From Amycolatopsis xylanica (GTDB taxonomy: Bacteria > Actinomycetota > Actinomycetes > Mycobacteriales > Pseudonocardiaceae), in the NCBI RefSeq assembly GCF_900107045.1, contig NZ_FNON01000007.1:186001-250000 (forward strand): a stretch of 64,000 nt of DNA, given 5' to 3'. The notes under the pieces were generated by a model that searched no databases, was not told the DNA's origin, and saw only the letters and a list, made by a program, of their open reading frames with translations. Position 1 is the first letter of the stretch. Each line of letters starts with the position of its first letter. Position numbers and translations under genes: made by a program. Positions 1 through 9,500 of this stretch are shown piece after piece.

Positions 1-268
1 AGGAGGTGGCTATCAAGGTGAACGCTTCGGCGGCTCCGGCCGTCGGCAAAACTTCATACGCAGGGCGAGAGTGCCTTGCCGCCAAGGCTTCCGTGGCCGC
101 GGTGACGTCAGGATAAGCGGCGAGATCGCCGAGTGCGGCGGCGAGTTCGGCGCGCAGCCAGTCCGGCGGAGCGGGCAGGCGGACGTTGACCGCGAGATCC
201 ACCAGGCCAGCGCCGACCTCACGGTCGCCGTGGTGGTGGAGGTCGTGCACGGTCGGCCGCGCTACCAT
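1..268 (-). CDS. cobC: CobC-like PLP-dependent aminotransferase, N-terminal part
   Basis: The first 89 codons of a gene that runs off the left edge. ATG at 268-266 opens a frame with no stop to the window edge. The N-terminus has a His-rich HDLHHHGDREV stretch followed by LVDLAVNVRLP, an AAYPD segment and a VLPTAGAAEAF segment. This is the layout of CobC/CobD-like class I aminotransferases, which lead to the aminopropanol arm of cobalamin, and of the mycobacterial CobC homologue. The PLP lysine lies outside the window. The start overlaps the end of cobO by 7 bases, so the two genes are probably translated together. The family call rests on the N-terminus and context only; a histidinol-phosphate aminotransferase-like enzyme of another role is possible. 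Confidence 0.72.
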   Translation of the reverse strand, partial: MVARPTVHDLHHHGDREVGAGLVDLAVNVRLPAPPDWLRAELAAALGDLAAYPDVTAATEALAARHSRPAYEVLPTAGAAEAFTLIATS

Positions 269-876
269 TCGATGCCCCGCTGGCCCTTTTGGCCCGCGTC
301 CATCGGGTGCTTGATCTTGGTCATCTCGACGACCAGGTCGGCGGCCTCGATGAGCTTCGCGGGCGCGTTGCGGCCGGTGATCACGACATGCTGGTGCCCT
401 GGGCGCGAGGTGAGCGCTTCGACCACGTCGTCGACGTCGATCCAGCCCCAGTGCAGCAGGTAGCTGAACTCGTCGAGCACGTAGAAGTCGTGCTGCTCGG
501 CCAGCAGCCTGCGCTTGATCTCGGCCCAGCAGTCGCGGGCGTTGGCGGCGTGGTCCTCGTCGGTGCCGGACTTGCGCGCCCAGCTCCAGCCCTCGCCCAT
601 CTTGTGCCACTCGACGGGCCCGCCCTGGCCGGTGTCGTCGTGCACCTGGCCGAGCGCGCGGAACGCGGTCTCCTCGCCGACCTTCCACTTCGCCGACTTG
701 ACGAACTGGAACACGCCGATCGACCAGCCCTGGTTCCACGCGCGCAGCGCCATCCCGAACGCCGCGGTCGACTTGCCCTTCATCGCGCCGGTGTGCACGG
801 CGAGCAGCGGACGGTTGCGTCGCTGACGCGTGGTGAGCCCGTCCTGGGGCACGACTTCCGGTTTGCCCTGGGGCAT
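262..876 (-). CDS. cobO: Cob(I)yrinic acid a,c-diamide adenosyltransferase
   Basis: A 204-residue cytoplasmic ATP:corrinoid adenosyltransferase that attaches the 5'-deoxyadenosyl ligand to cob(I)yrinic acid a,c-diamide. A P-loop, GAMKGKSTAAFG, lies near residue 30, as expected for the CobO/BtuR family. It is followed by the family stretches GVFQFVKSAKWKVGEE, the acidic FYVLDEFSYLLHWGW and VVITGRNAP. Length is typical. It lies between the chelatase subunit (1-base stop/start overlap at 876) and cobC (7-base overlap), which implies one transcript. No separate promoter is visible. Confidence is high from motif order and neighbours. Confidence 0.95.
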   Translation of the reverse strand: MPQGKPEVVPQDGLTTRQRRNRPLLAVHTGAMKGKSTAAFGMALRAWNQGWSIGVFQFVKSAKWKVGEETAFRALGQVHDDTGQGGPVEWHKMGEGWSWARKSGTDEDHAANARDCWAEIKRRLLAEQHDFYVLDEFSYLLHWGWIDVDDVVEALTSRPGHQHVVITGRNAPAKLIEAADLVVEMTKIKHPMDAGQKGQRGIEW

Positions 877-2828
877 TACGCGGCCCTCCCGGTCCTGGCG
901 CGCACCGCGCCCGCGAGCGATTCGGCGGCGACTTCGGCCAGCGGCACGTGCTCGGCGCCGAGCCGGGCCGCCAGTTCCGCGGCGAGCCCGAGGCGCATCT
1001 TCCCGCTCTCGCAGTCCATCACGATGGCCGCGACACCGGTGCCCGCCAGCAGATCGGCCGCCTGACGTGAGCGCGCGACGGCGTCGGCGCCACTGGTCGC
1101 GCGGCCGTCGGTCACCACGACCAGCAGTGGCCGACGCCTCGGGTCGCGGATCGCTTCGAGCCGCAACACGTTGGCGGCCTTCAAAAGTCCTTCCGCGAGC
1201 GGCGTGCGCCCGCCGGTCGGCAAGCCTTCCAGGCGCGACGCGGCGGCGTCGACACTGATCGTCGGCGGCAACGCGAGTTCGGCCTCGGCGGCGCGGAACG
1301 TCACGAGGCCGACCTTGTCCCGGCGCTGGTAAGCGTCCAAAAGCAGCGACAGCACGGCCGATTTGACCTCACGCATGCGTGTCTTGGCGCCCATCGAGCC
1401 CGAAGCGTCCACACAGAACAGCACGAGGTTCCCCTCACGCCCTTCCCGCAACGCGAACCGCAGATCCTGGCCGCGCAGTTCAAGCCCGGCGCCGTCACGC
1501 CCGCGGGCACGCTGATGCGGCGCCGCCGCCCGGATCGTGGCGAGCAGGTGCGGATGCCCTTCGCGCACACTCGACGGCTTCACGCCGATCGTCCGCCCGG
1601 TGTCGGTGATCGCCCGCGACCGGCGGCCGTGCGCGCCCTCCCCCGTGCCGTCGAGGGTGAACAGCCTGGCCTTGAACGGTTTCCCCGAGCCGACCGTCTG
1701 CTGGCCACTTTGCGTCCCCTGCCCGTCACCAGGCTGGTCGTCAGAGCTTCCGGCCGGTGGGGGCTCCTGCTCGGCGGGCGGCTCGGAGCCGGAGCCAGGG
1801 CCGTCGTCGTCCGGGCCCTGCGGCGGTTCGGCGTCACGCAGTGCCTGTTCGAGCTGCTCTTCCTCGATTCCCGGCGCGTCGAACGGGTTTCGCCTGCGCC
1901 GGTGCGGCAGCGCGAGCCGGGCGGCCACGCGGATGTCGTCGGTGGTCACGTCTTCGCGACCGGACCACGCGGCGTGCGCGACGGCCGTTCGCGCCGTGAC
2001 GATGTCCGCACGCATTCCGTCGACCTCGAACGAAGCGCAGACCTCGGCGATCTGCCGGAGCGCGTCGTCGCCGAGCCGCACACTCGGCAGCAATGCCTGG
2101 GCCGCCTCGATCTCCGACGCCAGCTTGGCGTCGTCTTCGGCGTACTGGTCGGCGAAACCGTCCGGGTCGGCTTCGTAAGCCAGCCGCCGCCGGACCACCT
2201 GCACCCGCTGCTCGGGATCACGGCTGGACGCGACCTCGACGGTCAGCCCGAACCGGTCGAGCAGCTGCGGGCGCAGCTCACCCTCCTCGGGGTTCATGGT
2301 GCCGATCAGCACGAACCGCGCCGCGTGCGACACCGAAACACCCTCGCGCTCGACCGTCGCGCGGCCCATGGCGGCGGCGTCGAGCAGCGTGTCGACGAGA
2401 TGGTCGTGCAGCAGGTTCACTTCGTCGACGTAGAGCAGCCCGCGGTGCGCGGCGGCCAAAAGCCCTGGCTGATAGTCGGTGACGCCTTCGCCGAGCGCGC
2501 GTTCCAGGTTGAGTGAGCCGATCACGCGGTCCTCGGCCGCGCCGACCGGAAGTTCGACCAGCCGCGCGGGCCGCCGCTTCGACGCGCCGCCATGCGGGCC
2601 GTCGGGGCAGCCGGGGTCCGGGCTCGCCGGATCACACGAAAACCGGCAATCCTCGACGACGTCCACGCTCGGCAGTAAACCGGCCAGCGCACGCACCATG
2701 GTCGACTTCGCGGTGCCCTTCTCGCCACGCACCAGCACCCCGCCGATCGCGGGCGAAATCGCCGAAAGCACCAGCGCCAGCCGTAGCTCCTGCATCCCGA
2801 CAACGGCGGTGAACGGGTAAGGCTTCAA
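876..2828 (-). CDS. Fused chelatase subunit ChlI/ChlD (AAA+ plus VWA)
   Basis: A 650-residue protein joining a ChlI-type AAA+ ATPase (about residues 1-330) to a ChlD-type von Willebrand A domain (about 450-650) through a Pro/Gly/Asp/Gln-rich acidic linker. The Walker A stretch is GEKGTAKSTMVRA near residue 35, and the Walker B region is LLYVDEVNLL. The MIDAS motif is DASGSMG, with the later Thr in GGRTPL. Chlorophyll genes are absent and cobN is in the same block. The likely role is therefore the ATPase partner of CobN in cobalt insertion, in place of CobS/CobT. It is the first gene of the leftward cobO-cobC transcript. Actinobacterial homologues are often annotated simply as magnesium chelatase. 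Confidence 0.9.
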   Translation of the reverse strand: MKPYPFTAVVGMQELRLALVLSAISPAIGGVLVRGEKGTAKSTMVRALAGLLPSVDVVEDCRFSCDPASPDPGCPDGPHGGASKRRPARLVELPVGAAEDRVIGSLNLERALGEGVTDYQPGLLAAAHRGLLYVDEVNLLHDHLVDTLLDAAAMGRATVEREGVSVSHAARFVLIGTMNPEEGELRPQLLDRFGLTVEVASSRDPEQRVQVVRRRLAYEADPDGFADQYAEDDAKLASEIEAAQALLPSVRLGDDALRQIAEVCASFEVDGMRADIVTARTAVAHAAWSGREDVTTDDIRVAARLALPHRRRRNPFDAPGIEEEQLEQALRDAEPPQGPDDDGPGSGSEPPAEQEPPPAGSSDDQPGDGQGTQSGQQTVGSGKPFKARLFTLDGTGEGAHGRRSRAITDTGRTIGVKPSSVREGHPHLLATIRAAAPHQRARGRDGAGLELRGQDLRFALREGREGNLVLFCVDASGSMGAKTRMREVKSAVLSLLLDAYQRRDKVGLVTFRAAEAELALPPTISVDAAASRLEGLPTGGRTPLAEGLLKAANVLRLEAIRDPRRRPLLVVVTDGRATSGADAVARSRQAADLLAGTGVAAIVMDCESGKMRLGLAAELAARLGAEHVPLAEVAAESLAGAVRARTGRAA

Positions 2829-2893
2829 GCTCTGACTCCCGGTTCGGCGGCGGTGGCCCGGCCGATCATCGCACAGGAAAAGCGTGAGCTAGC

Positions 2894-4060
2894 GTGCCGC
2901 GAGTGCGCGAAAAATCACCACTGACCGTCGTCGGCATCGGGGCCGACGGCCTCTCCGGGCTGAGTGAATCCGCCCGCGCGGCGGTCACCAGCGCCGACGT
3001 CGTCATCGGCGGACCGCGCCATCTCGCCTACCTGCCCGACAGCATCGAGAAAGTGCCGCTGCCCAGCCCCCTCATGGCAGGCCTCGACGCGCTGTTCGCC
3101 GCGCACGAAGGCCGCCGCGTCTGCGTGCTGGCCAGTGGCGACCCGCTGCTGTCCGGCATCGGCACGACCTTGGCCGCCCGGTTCGGGAAGGTCGAAATCC
3201 TGCCCGCGCTCTCTTCGGTGACGCTGGCCCGCGCCCGACTGTGCTGGCCTGCCGAGGAGACCGAGGTGGTCACCGTGGTCGGCCGGAGCCTCCACCGCCT
3301 CAACCGTGTGCTCGCGCCCGGCCGCAAGGTGCTCGTGCTCGGCGCCGACCCGGCCGAGGTCGGCGAACTCCTCCGCGCCCGCGGCTTCGGCGAGAGCGAC
3401 CTGATCGCGCTCGAAGAGCTCGGCGGCCCGGCCGAGCGGATCGTCGACGGGTGGACCGAACGCACCGGTCCGCTGACCGTTGTCGCGATCGACTGCCGCG
3501 GCACCGGCCTGTCCCTCGTCGGCGGGCTGCCCGACGAGGCGTTCGAGCACGACGGCCAACTCACCAAACGCGACCTCCGCGCCAGCGCGCTCGCCCGCCT
3601 GGCGCCGGTGCCCGGCGAGCTGCTGTGGGACATCGGCGCCGGCGCGGGCAGCGTCGCGATCGAGTGGTCGCGCACGCACCCGCTGAACCGGGCGATCGCC
3701 GTCGAGCGCGACCGAACCCGGGCAGAGCGGATCGGCCGAAATTCGGCCACCCTCGGTGTGCCCGAACTCCAGGTCGTCGTCGGCCCGGCCCCCGAAGCAC
3801 TGCGTGACCTGCCGAAACCCGACGCGATCTTCATCGGCGGCGGACTCACCGTGCCCGGGGTCCTCGACGCCTGCCTCGCGCAGGACTGCAGGCTGGTCGC
3901 GCACGGCGTGACCCTCGAATCCGAGCAGGCCTTGGCGAAGGCTTATCAAGACCATGGCGGCGAACTGACCAGGATCGCCGTCGAGCAGGCCGCCGCGCTC
4001 GGCGGCTTCACCGGCTGGTCGCCCAGCCGGACCGTCACGCAGTGGAGTGTGAACCGGTGA
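2894..4060 (+). CDS. cobL: Precorrin-6Y C5,15-methyltransferase (decarboxylating)
   Basis: A 388-residue bifunctional enzyme of the aerobic pathway. The N-terminal CbiE-like half (about 1-195) begins LTVVGIGADGLSGLSE, the tetrapyrrole methylase start. The C-terminal CbiT-like half carries the SAM loop LLWDIGAGAGSVAIEW near residue 245. It methylates C5 and C15 and decarboxylates the acetate side chain at C12. GTG at 2894 is the first good start after the divergent gene. The TGA overlaps the GTG of cobM (GTGA). It is the first gene of a rightward, translationally coupled set. Confidence 0.95.
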   Translation: MPRVREKSPLTVVGIGADGLSGLSESARAAVTSADVVIGGPRHLAYLPDSIEKVPLPSPLMAGLDALFAAHEGRRVCVLASGDPLLSGIGTTLAARFGKVEILPALSSVTLARARLCWPAEETEVVTVVGRSLHRLNRVLAPGRKVLVLGADPAEVGELLRARGFGESDLIALEELGGPAERIVDGWTERTGPLTVVAIDCRGTGLSLVGGLPDEAFEHDGQLTKRDLRASALARLAPVPGELLWDIGAGAGSVAIEWSRTHPLNRAIAVERDRTRAERIGRNSATLGVPELQVVVGPAPEALRDLPKPDAIFIGGGLTVPGVLDACLAQDCRLVAHGVTLESEQALAKAYQDHGGELTRIAVEQAAALGGFTGWSPSRTVTQWSVNR

Positions 4061-4809
4061 CCGTGTACTTCATCGGCGCCGGGCCCGGCGCCGCCGACCT
4101 GATCACCGTCCGGGGCCGTGACCGGCTCGCCGCGTGCGAACTCGTCCTCTACCCCGGCAGCATGACGCCGACCGAACTGCTCGGGTACTGCTCCGAAAGC
4201 GCCGAAAAAATCGACACGGCCGGTCTGAACCTCGACCAGATCGTCGAGATCCTCATCGACGCCGAGACCGACGTGGCGCGGCTGTGTTCCGGCGATCCCT
4301 CGCTCTACAGCGCGGTCGCCGAGCAGATGCGGCGCCTCGACGCGGCGGGCGTGCCCTACGAGGTCATCCCGGGTGTTCCGGCGTTCGCGGCGGCCGCGGC
4401 GGTGCTCAAACGCGAGCTGACCGTGCCCGAAGTCGGCCAGAGCCTGGTCATCACCCGCGCGCAGGCCCGCTCGACCGCGATGCCCGCCGGCGAGGAATTG
4501 GCCGCTTTCGCCAGCACCGGCACCACACTCGCGCTGCACCTGGCGATCAACCGGTTGGACCACCTGGTCGAAGAACTGGTCCCGCACTACGGTCCGGACT
4601 GTCCGGTCGCGGTCGTCGCGCTGGCCAGCCAGCCGGGCGAGGTCATCCTGCGCGGCACGCTGAGCGGGATCGCCGAGCAGGTCCGCGCGGCCGGGGTCAC
4701 CAGGGCGGCGATGATCTTCGTCGGGAAGGTGCTGGCCGCCGAAGGGTTCCCCGACAGCTTCCTGTACTCGACCACCCGTGATCGCAAGAGCCAACCGGAG
4801 TCGTTATGA
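4057..4809 (+). CDS. cobM: Precorrin-4 C11-methyltransferase
   Basis: A 250-residue SAM-dependent tetrapyrrole methylase that methylates precorrin-4 at C11. Visible family stretches are YFIGAGPGAADLITVRG at the start, LVLYPGSM, LCSGDPSLYSA and YEVIPGVPAFAAAAA. GTG at 4057 is preferred over an upstream in-frame GTG at 4042: it overlaps the cobL stop by four bases and places the methylase start at residue 1. The gene ends in an ATGA overlap with the following oxidoreductase. Confidence 0.95.
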   Translation: MTVYFIGAGPGAADLITVRGRDRLAACELVLYPGSMTPTELLGYCSESAEKIDTAGLNLDQIVEILIDAETDVARLCSGDPSLYSAVAEQMRRLDAAGVPYEVIPGVPAFAAAAAVLKRELTVPEVGQSLVITRAQARSTAMPAGEELAAFASTGTTLALHLAINRLDHLVEELVPHYGPDCPVAVVALASQPGEVILRGTLSGIAEQVRAAGVTRAAMIFVGKVLAAEGFPDSFLYSTTRDRKSQPESL

Positions 4810-5810
4810 CACTGCGCTGGGGCCTGCTGGCCGCCGGTTCGATCGCCGAAGAGTTCGCCGCGGCCATCCGCGAAAGCGAGCACGGCACGCTGGCGGCCGT
4901 CGCCGCCCGTTCGGCCGACCGGGCCGCCGAATTCGCCGCCCGCCACGAGATCCCGCGCAGCTATGGCGGCTACGAAGCGCTGCTCGCCGATCCCGACGTG
5001 GACGCCGTGTACGTGTCGACGCCGCATCCGATGCACGCCGAATGGGCGATCAAGGCCGCCGACGCGGGTAAGCACGTCCTGTGCGAAAAGCCGCTGACCG
5101 TGTCCGCCAAGGAGGCCGAGCGGGTCATCGAGGCGGCGCGGCGCAACGACGTCTTCCTGATGGAGGCGTTCATGTACCGGCTGCACCCGCAGACCAGGAA
5201 ACTGACCGAGCTGATCACCGCAGGCGCGATCGGTGAGGTCCGCGCGGTCGACGTGACCTTCAGCTACGACACGACCGGGTCCGAGCGTGAGCGCATCGCC
5301 GACCCCGCGCTCGGCGGTGGCGGAATCCTCGACGTCGGCTGTTACTGCGTCTCGGTCGCCCGGCTGGTTTCGCAAGCCGCGACAGGCATCGAAGCGGTCG
5401 AGCCCACCGACGTGATCGGCATGGCGAAGCTGGACGACAAGGGCGTCGACGAGATCGCCATGGGCCTGCTGCGGCTACCCGGCGACATCATCGCCCAGAT
5501 CTCGTGCGGTTTCCGGCTCCAGCAGGACGACCACATCCGCGTCTACGGCACGCGCGGCCAGCTGTACATCGAAAAGCCGTCGTGGACCTTCGGCATGCGG
5601 CGGCCGAGGACTTCGACGATCGTGCTCACCCCGTCCGGTGGCAAGCCGGAGGCGATCGAGGTCGAGGCCACCAAGGGCCTCTTCGCCCGCGAAGCCGACC
5701 ACGTCGCGGAGCACCTGACCGCCCGCCAGTCACCGATCGTGACCTGGGAGGACACGCTGGCCAACATCCGCACGCTCGAACGCTGGGGCGCGGCGGTGCG
5801 GACCCCGTGA
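4806..5810 (+). CDS. Gfo/Idh/MocA-family oxidoreductase
   Basis: A 334-residue NAD(P)-dependent oxidoreductase. The N-terminal Rossmann fold starts WGLLAAGSIAEEFAAAI. The family EKP motif appears in GKHVLCEKPLTV near residue 97, and GGGGILDVGCYCVS in the C-terminal half holds the segment next to the substrate pocket. Homologues act on sugars or trans-dihydrodiols. No cobalamin role is known to me for this family. It is nevertheless joined to cobM (ATGA) and cobK (GTGA) by four-base overlaps at both ends, so it is almost certainly made together with them. The substrate cannot be told from sequence. Confidence 0.88.
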   Translation: MTLRWGLLAAGSIAEEFAAAIRESEHGTLAAVAARSADRAAEFAARHEIPRSYGGYEALLADPDVDAVYVSTPHPMHAEWAIKAADAGKHVLCEKPLTVSAKEAERVIEAARRNDVFLMEAFMYRLHPQTRKLTELITAGAIGEVRAVDVTFSYDTTGSERERIADPALGGGGILDVGCYCVSVARLVSQAATGIEAVEPTDVIGMAKLDDKGVDEIAMGLLRLPGDIIAQISCGFRLQQDDHIRVYGTRGQLYIEKPSWTFGMRRPRTSTIVLTPSGGKPEAIEVEATKGLFAREADHVAEHLTARQSPIVTWEDTLANIRTLERWGAAVRTP

Positions 5811-6529
5811 AGGTCCTCGTACTGGGCGGGACCGGCGAAGGCCGCGCGCTCGCCCAAGCACTGACCGACCGGGGCGTCCCGGTGATCTCGTCACTCGCCG
5901 GCCGCGTGACGAACCCGAAGCTGCCCGTCGGCGAAGTGCGGATCGGTGGCTTCGGCGGCCCGGTGGGTCTCGCCGCCTGGCTTCGTGAAAACCGGATCGA
6001 CGCCGTGGTCGACGCGACCCATCCGTTCGCCGAACGCATCGGAGCGTCGGCGTTCGAGGCCGCGAAAGCCGCGGGGGTCCGCCTGCTCAGGCTGCAACGA
6101 CCAGGCTGGACGGAGAGCCCTGGCGACGACTGGCGCTGGGTCGGCTCGCTCGAAGAAGCGGCCGCTGACCTGCCGGGCGACCGCGTGTTCCTCACCAGCG
6201 GACGCCAAGGACTCTCCGCCTTCGCGGGCAACGACCAGTGGTTCCTGGCCCGCTGCGTCGACCCGCCTGAGCCGCCACTGCCCCGGCGGATCGAAGTCCT
6301 CCTCGACCGCGGCCCGTACACCGTCGACGGCGAAACCCGGCTGCTCACCGAGCACCGGATCGACGTGCTGGTCACCAAGGACAGCGGCGGCTCGATGACC
6401 GCGGCCAAGCTCACCGCCGCCAGGAACCTCCGCCTGCCCGTGGTGGTCGTCCGGCGGCCACCCCGCCCTGACGTCCCCACGGTCGGCGACCCCGGCCAAG
6501 CCGTCGAGTGGGTGCTCGCCCGATCATGA
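5807..6529 (+). CDS. cobK: Precorrin-6A reductase
   Basis: A 240-residue NADPH-dependent reductase that converts precorrin-6A to precorrin-6Y, the CobL substrate. The start is the GTG at 5807, which overlaps the previous TGA; the long in-frame extension upstream is antisense-like noise inside the oxidoreductase gene. It opens with the nucleotide-binding stretch KVLVLGGTGEGRALA. IGGFGGPVGLAAWL, VVDATHPFAERI and VLVTKDSGGSMTAAK follow, all typical of CobK/CbiJ. It is the last gene of the cobL-cobM-oxidoreductase-cobK set. Confidence 0.94.
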   Translation: MKVLVLGGTGEGRALAQALTDRGVPVISSLAGRVTNPKLPVGEVRIGGFGGPVGLAAWLRENRIDAVVDATHPFAERIGASAFEAAKAAGVRLLRLQRPGWTESPGDDWRWVGSLEEAAADLPGDRVFLTSGRQGLSAFAGNDQWFLARCVDPPEPPLPRRIEVLLDRGPYTVDGETRLLTEHRIDVLVTKDSGGSMTAAKLTAARNLRLPVVVVRRPPRPDVPTVGDPGQAVEWVLARS

Positions 6530-6580
6530 CCTTCCGCCCCTGCGTCACCCGTTCGGACGCGACCCGTTAGCGTGGCCCCG

Positions 6581-9500
6581 ATGCGTCTGTTCGCCGTCAC
6601 GCTCGGGTTGCTGTCCGCGGTCTGCGCGTTCGCCTTCCCGTTCCTGCCTGTCGTGCAGGACACGGCGGAGATCACCTGGCCGACCGGCAACGACACCCGC
6701 CAGGTCAACTCGCCGTTGACGGGCTACTGGGCGCAGGACCTCAACGTCACCCTTCCGTGTTCGACGATCCGGTCGGTCGACGCGCGCGCGGACGGCCCCG
6801 CGCTGCTCTTCTCGACCGTGCCGGAGGCCAGGACCGAGAACGGCGCCGGCATGCAGCTGCGCATCGACGGCGGCCTGCTGCTGGCGTCGCTGCGCGGGCA
6901 GCAGGTCGCGAGGCAGCCGCTGCCACCGGAGAACTGCGATGTCCGGTTCCGCTCCGACGGCAACCACACCACGCTGAGCGTCGCGAACACGCCGATCTTC
7001 GAGTTCAGCGGCGACGACCGGCCGCGCGTGATCGGCATCTACTCGTCGATCACCAGCGCCAAGGATCCGATCGACGGGCTGCGGGTCTCGATCGTCACCG
7101 ACACCCGGTACCAGTCGTCGCCGACGGGCTGGAAGGTCGGCGTCGGAGTACTGGCGGTCCTTTCGCTCATCGGCTGCCTGATCGCGGTCGGGAAACTCGA
7201 CTCCGGCTTCGCGCGCCGCGCGCCACGCTGGGCGCCCGTCGGCTGGTGGCGGCTGACCGCGCGTGACGTCACCGTGTTCGCGGTGCTCGGGGCGTGGGTC
7301 TTCATCGGCCCGGTCACCTCGGACGATGGCTACATCTTGACCATGGCCAGGGTCACCGAGCAGACCGGCTATCTGCCGAACTATCACCGCTGGTTCGGGG
7401 TGGCCGAGGCGCCGTTCGGCTGGTTCTACCACGTGTACGAGCTGATGGCGCACGTCAGCACGGTGCCGCCGTGGATCCGGCTGCCGTCGTTTTTGCTCGG
7501 CCTGCTCAGCTGGCTGCTGATCAGCCGCGAGGTGATGCCGAGACTCGGCCCGCAGGTCCGGGTGAGCCGGGCGGCGGGCTGGGCGGCCGCCGCGGTGTTC
7601 CTGGTCTGGTGGATGCCGTTCAACAACGGTGTCCGGCCGGAGCCGGTCGCGGCGGTCGGCTCGCTGTTGGCGATCTGCGCGGTCGAACGCGCGCTGGTCA
7701 CGCGCCGTCTCCTGCCGATCTGTCTCGGCCTGCTGGCGGCCGCGTTGACGCTGGCGGCAACCCCGACCGGGCTGATCGCGGTGGCGCCGTTCCTGGTCGC
7801 CGCGCGTCCCCTGTTCAAGATCCTGAAGCAGCGCGCGGCCGACGGCTGGCTGCCCGTGCTCGCGCCGATCCTCGGCGCCGGGCTGCTGGTGCTGACGGTC
7901 GTCTTCGCCGACCAGACGTTCGCGACCATCCAGGAGGCCACCCGGATCCGGACGCAGGTCGGGCCGAATCTCTCGTGGTTCCAAGAGTTTTCGCGCTACC
8001 AGCTGCTGTTCGAGAACCTGCCGGACGGCTCGGCGACCCGCCGGTTCCCCGTGCTGCTGGTCCTTTTGTGCACCGGGACCTGCCTGGTCGTGCTGTTGCG
8101 CCGCGGCCGGATTCCGGGCGCGGCGCTGGGGCCGAGCCGCCGCCTCATCGGCACGACGGCGCTGTTCTTCCTGCTGCTCGCGCTGACACCGACCAAGTGG
8201 ACGCACCACTTCGGCGCGTTCGCGGCCGTCGGCGCGTCGATGGCGGCGCTGACCGCGCTCGCGACGAGTTCCGGCGTGCTGCGGTCGAAACGCAACCGGG
8301 CCGCGTTCCTCGCCGGGCTGCTGATCATCGCGGCCTGGGCGGCGACCGGGCCGAACGCGTTCTGGTTCGTGTCCAAGCTCGGCGTGCCGTGGTTCGCGAC
8401 GGCACCGAAATGGGGACCGGTCTCGCTGTCGACCATCTTCCTGGCGGGCGCGGCGGTCTCGGCGATCATCGCGTTCGTCGAGAACGTCCGCGCGCACCGG
8501 CCGGGTCATGAGACCGAGAGCCCGGAACGCCGGGGCCGCGCGCTGAAACTCGGCTCGATCTCGCTGGTGGCAGTGTGCGGCGCGGTGGTGGCCAGCGAGG
8601 TCATCTCGATGACCATGGCCATGCACGCGCAGGCGGGCAGTTACAGCCTCGGCTCGGCGAACGTCGGGCACCTGCTCGGCCAGAGCTGCGGCCTGTCCGA
8701 TCACGTGATGGTCGAGCGCGACGCCATCGCCAGCATGCTCGCGCCGCTGCCGGAGGCCCAGCAGAAGACCGTCTCACCCACTCCGCAGTCGACGGAGAAC
8801 CCACTTCCGCCGCCGGATCAGGAAATCGGGCGTACACAGACCGGTTTCCACACCCACACGGTCGACGACAAGGACCCGCTCTCCGAGCCGCCCCACGGCT
8901 TCACCGAGGACAAGGTGTCGATGTGGAGCAGCTATCAGGAGAAGGAAACGCGGGCTGGCCGTCTGCGCTCCGACTGGTACGAGCTGCCCGAAAAGCCACC
9001 ATCCGGCCAGGTCGTGGTCGCCGTCGCGGGCGCACCGGGCAAGGCGGCCACGGTCAGCCTCGAGTACGGGGCGCGGACACCGGACGGTTTCAAGGTCCTC
9101 AAGGGCCAGACACTGCTGCCCGCCGGCGTCGGCAACGGCCAATGGAATGACGTCCGCGTCAACATGCGCGACCTGCCGCCGGAGACGGCCGCGGTCCGCG
9201 TGACCGCCATCGACAACGACCTCACCGAGGACGGCTGGGTCGCCGCGACCGCGCCGCGTGTCCCGTCGTTCACGACGCTGACGGACAAGATCGGCAAGAA
9301 GCCGGTGTACATGGACTGGCCCGCGTCGTTCGTCTACCCGTGCGCGCAGCCCGCGTTCTCGCACGACGGCATCTCGCAGGTGCCCGCGTACCGGATCACC
9401 GCGGGCACGGTCGCCGACGAGGCCAAGTGGGCGAGCAGCGCGACCGGCGGCCCGATCGGCTGGCTCGAAGAACTCGCCGACCAGCCCGAGGTGCCGAGTT

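Noticed and set aside
6545..8704. A 719-codon open frame on the minus strand
   Set aside because: It is antisense to the arabinosyltransferase and rich in Arg/Gln/Asp without motifs.
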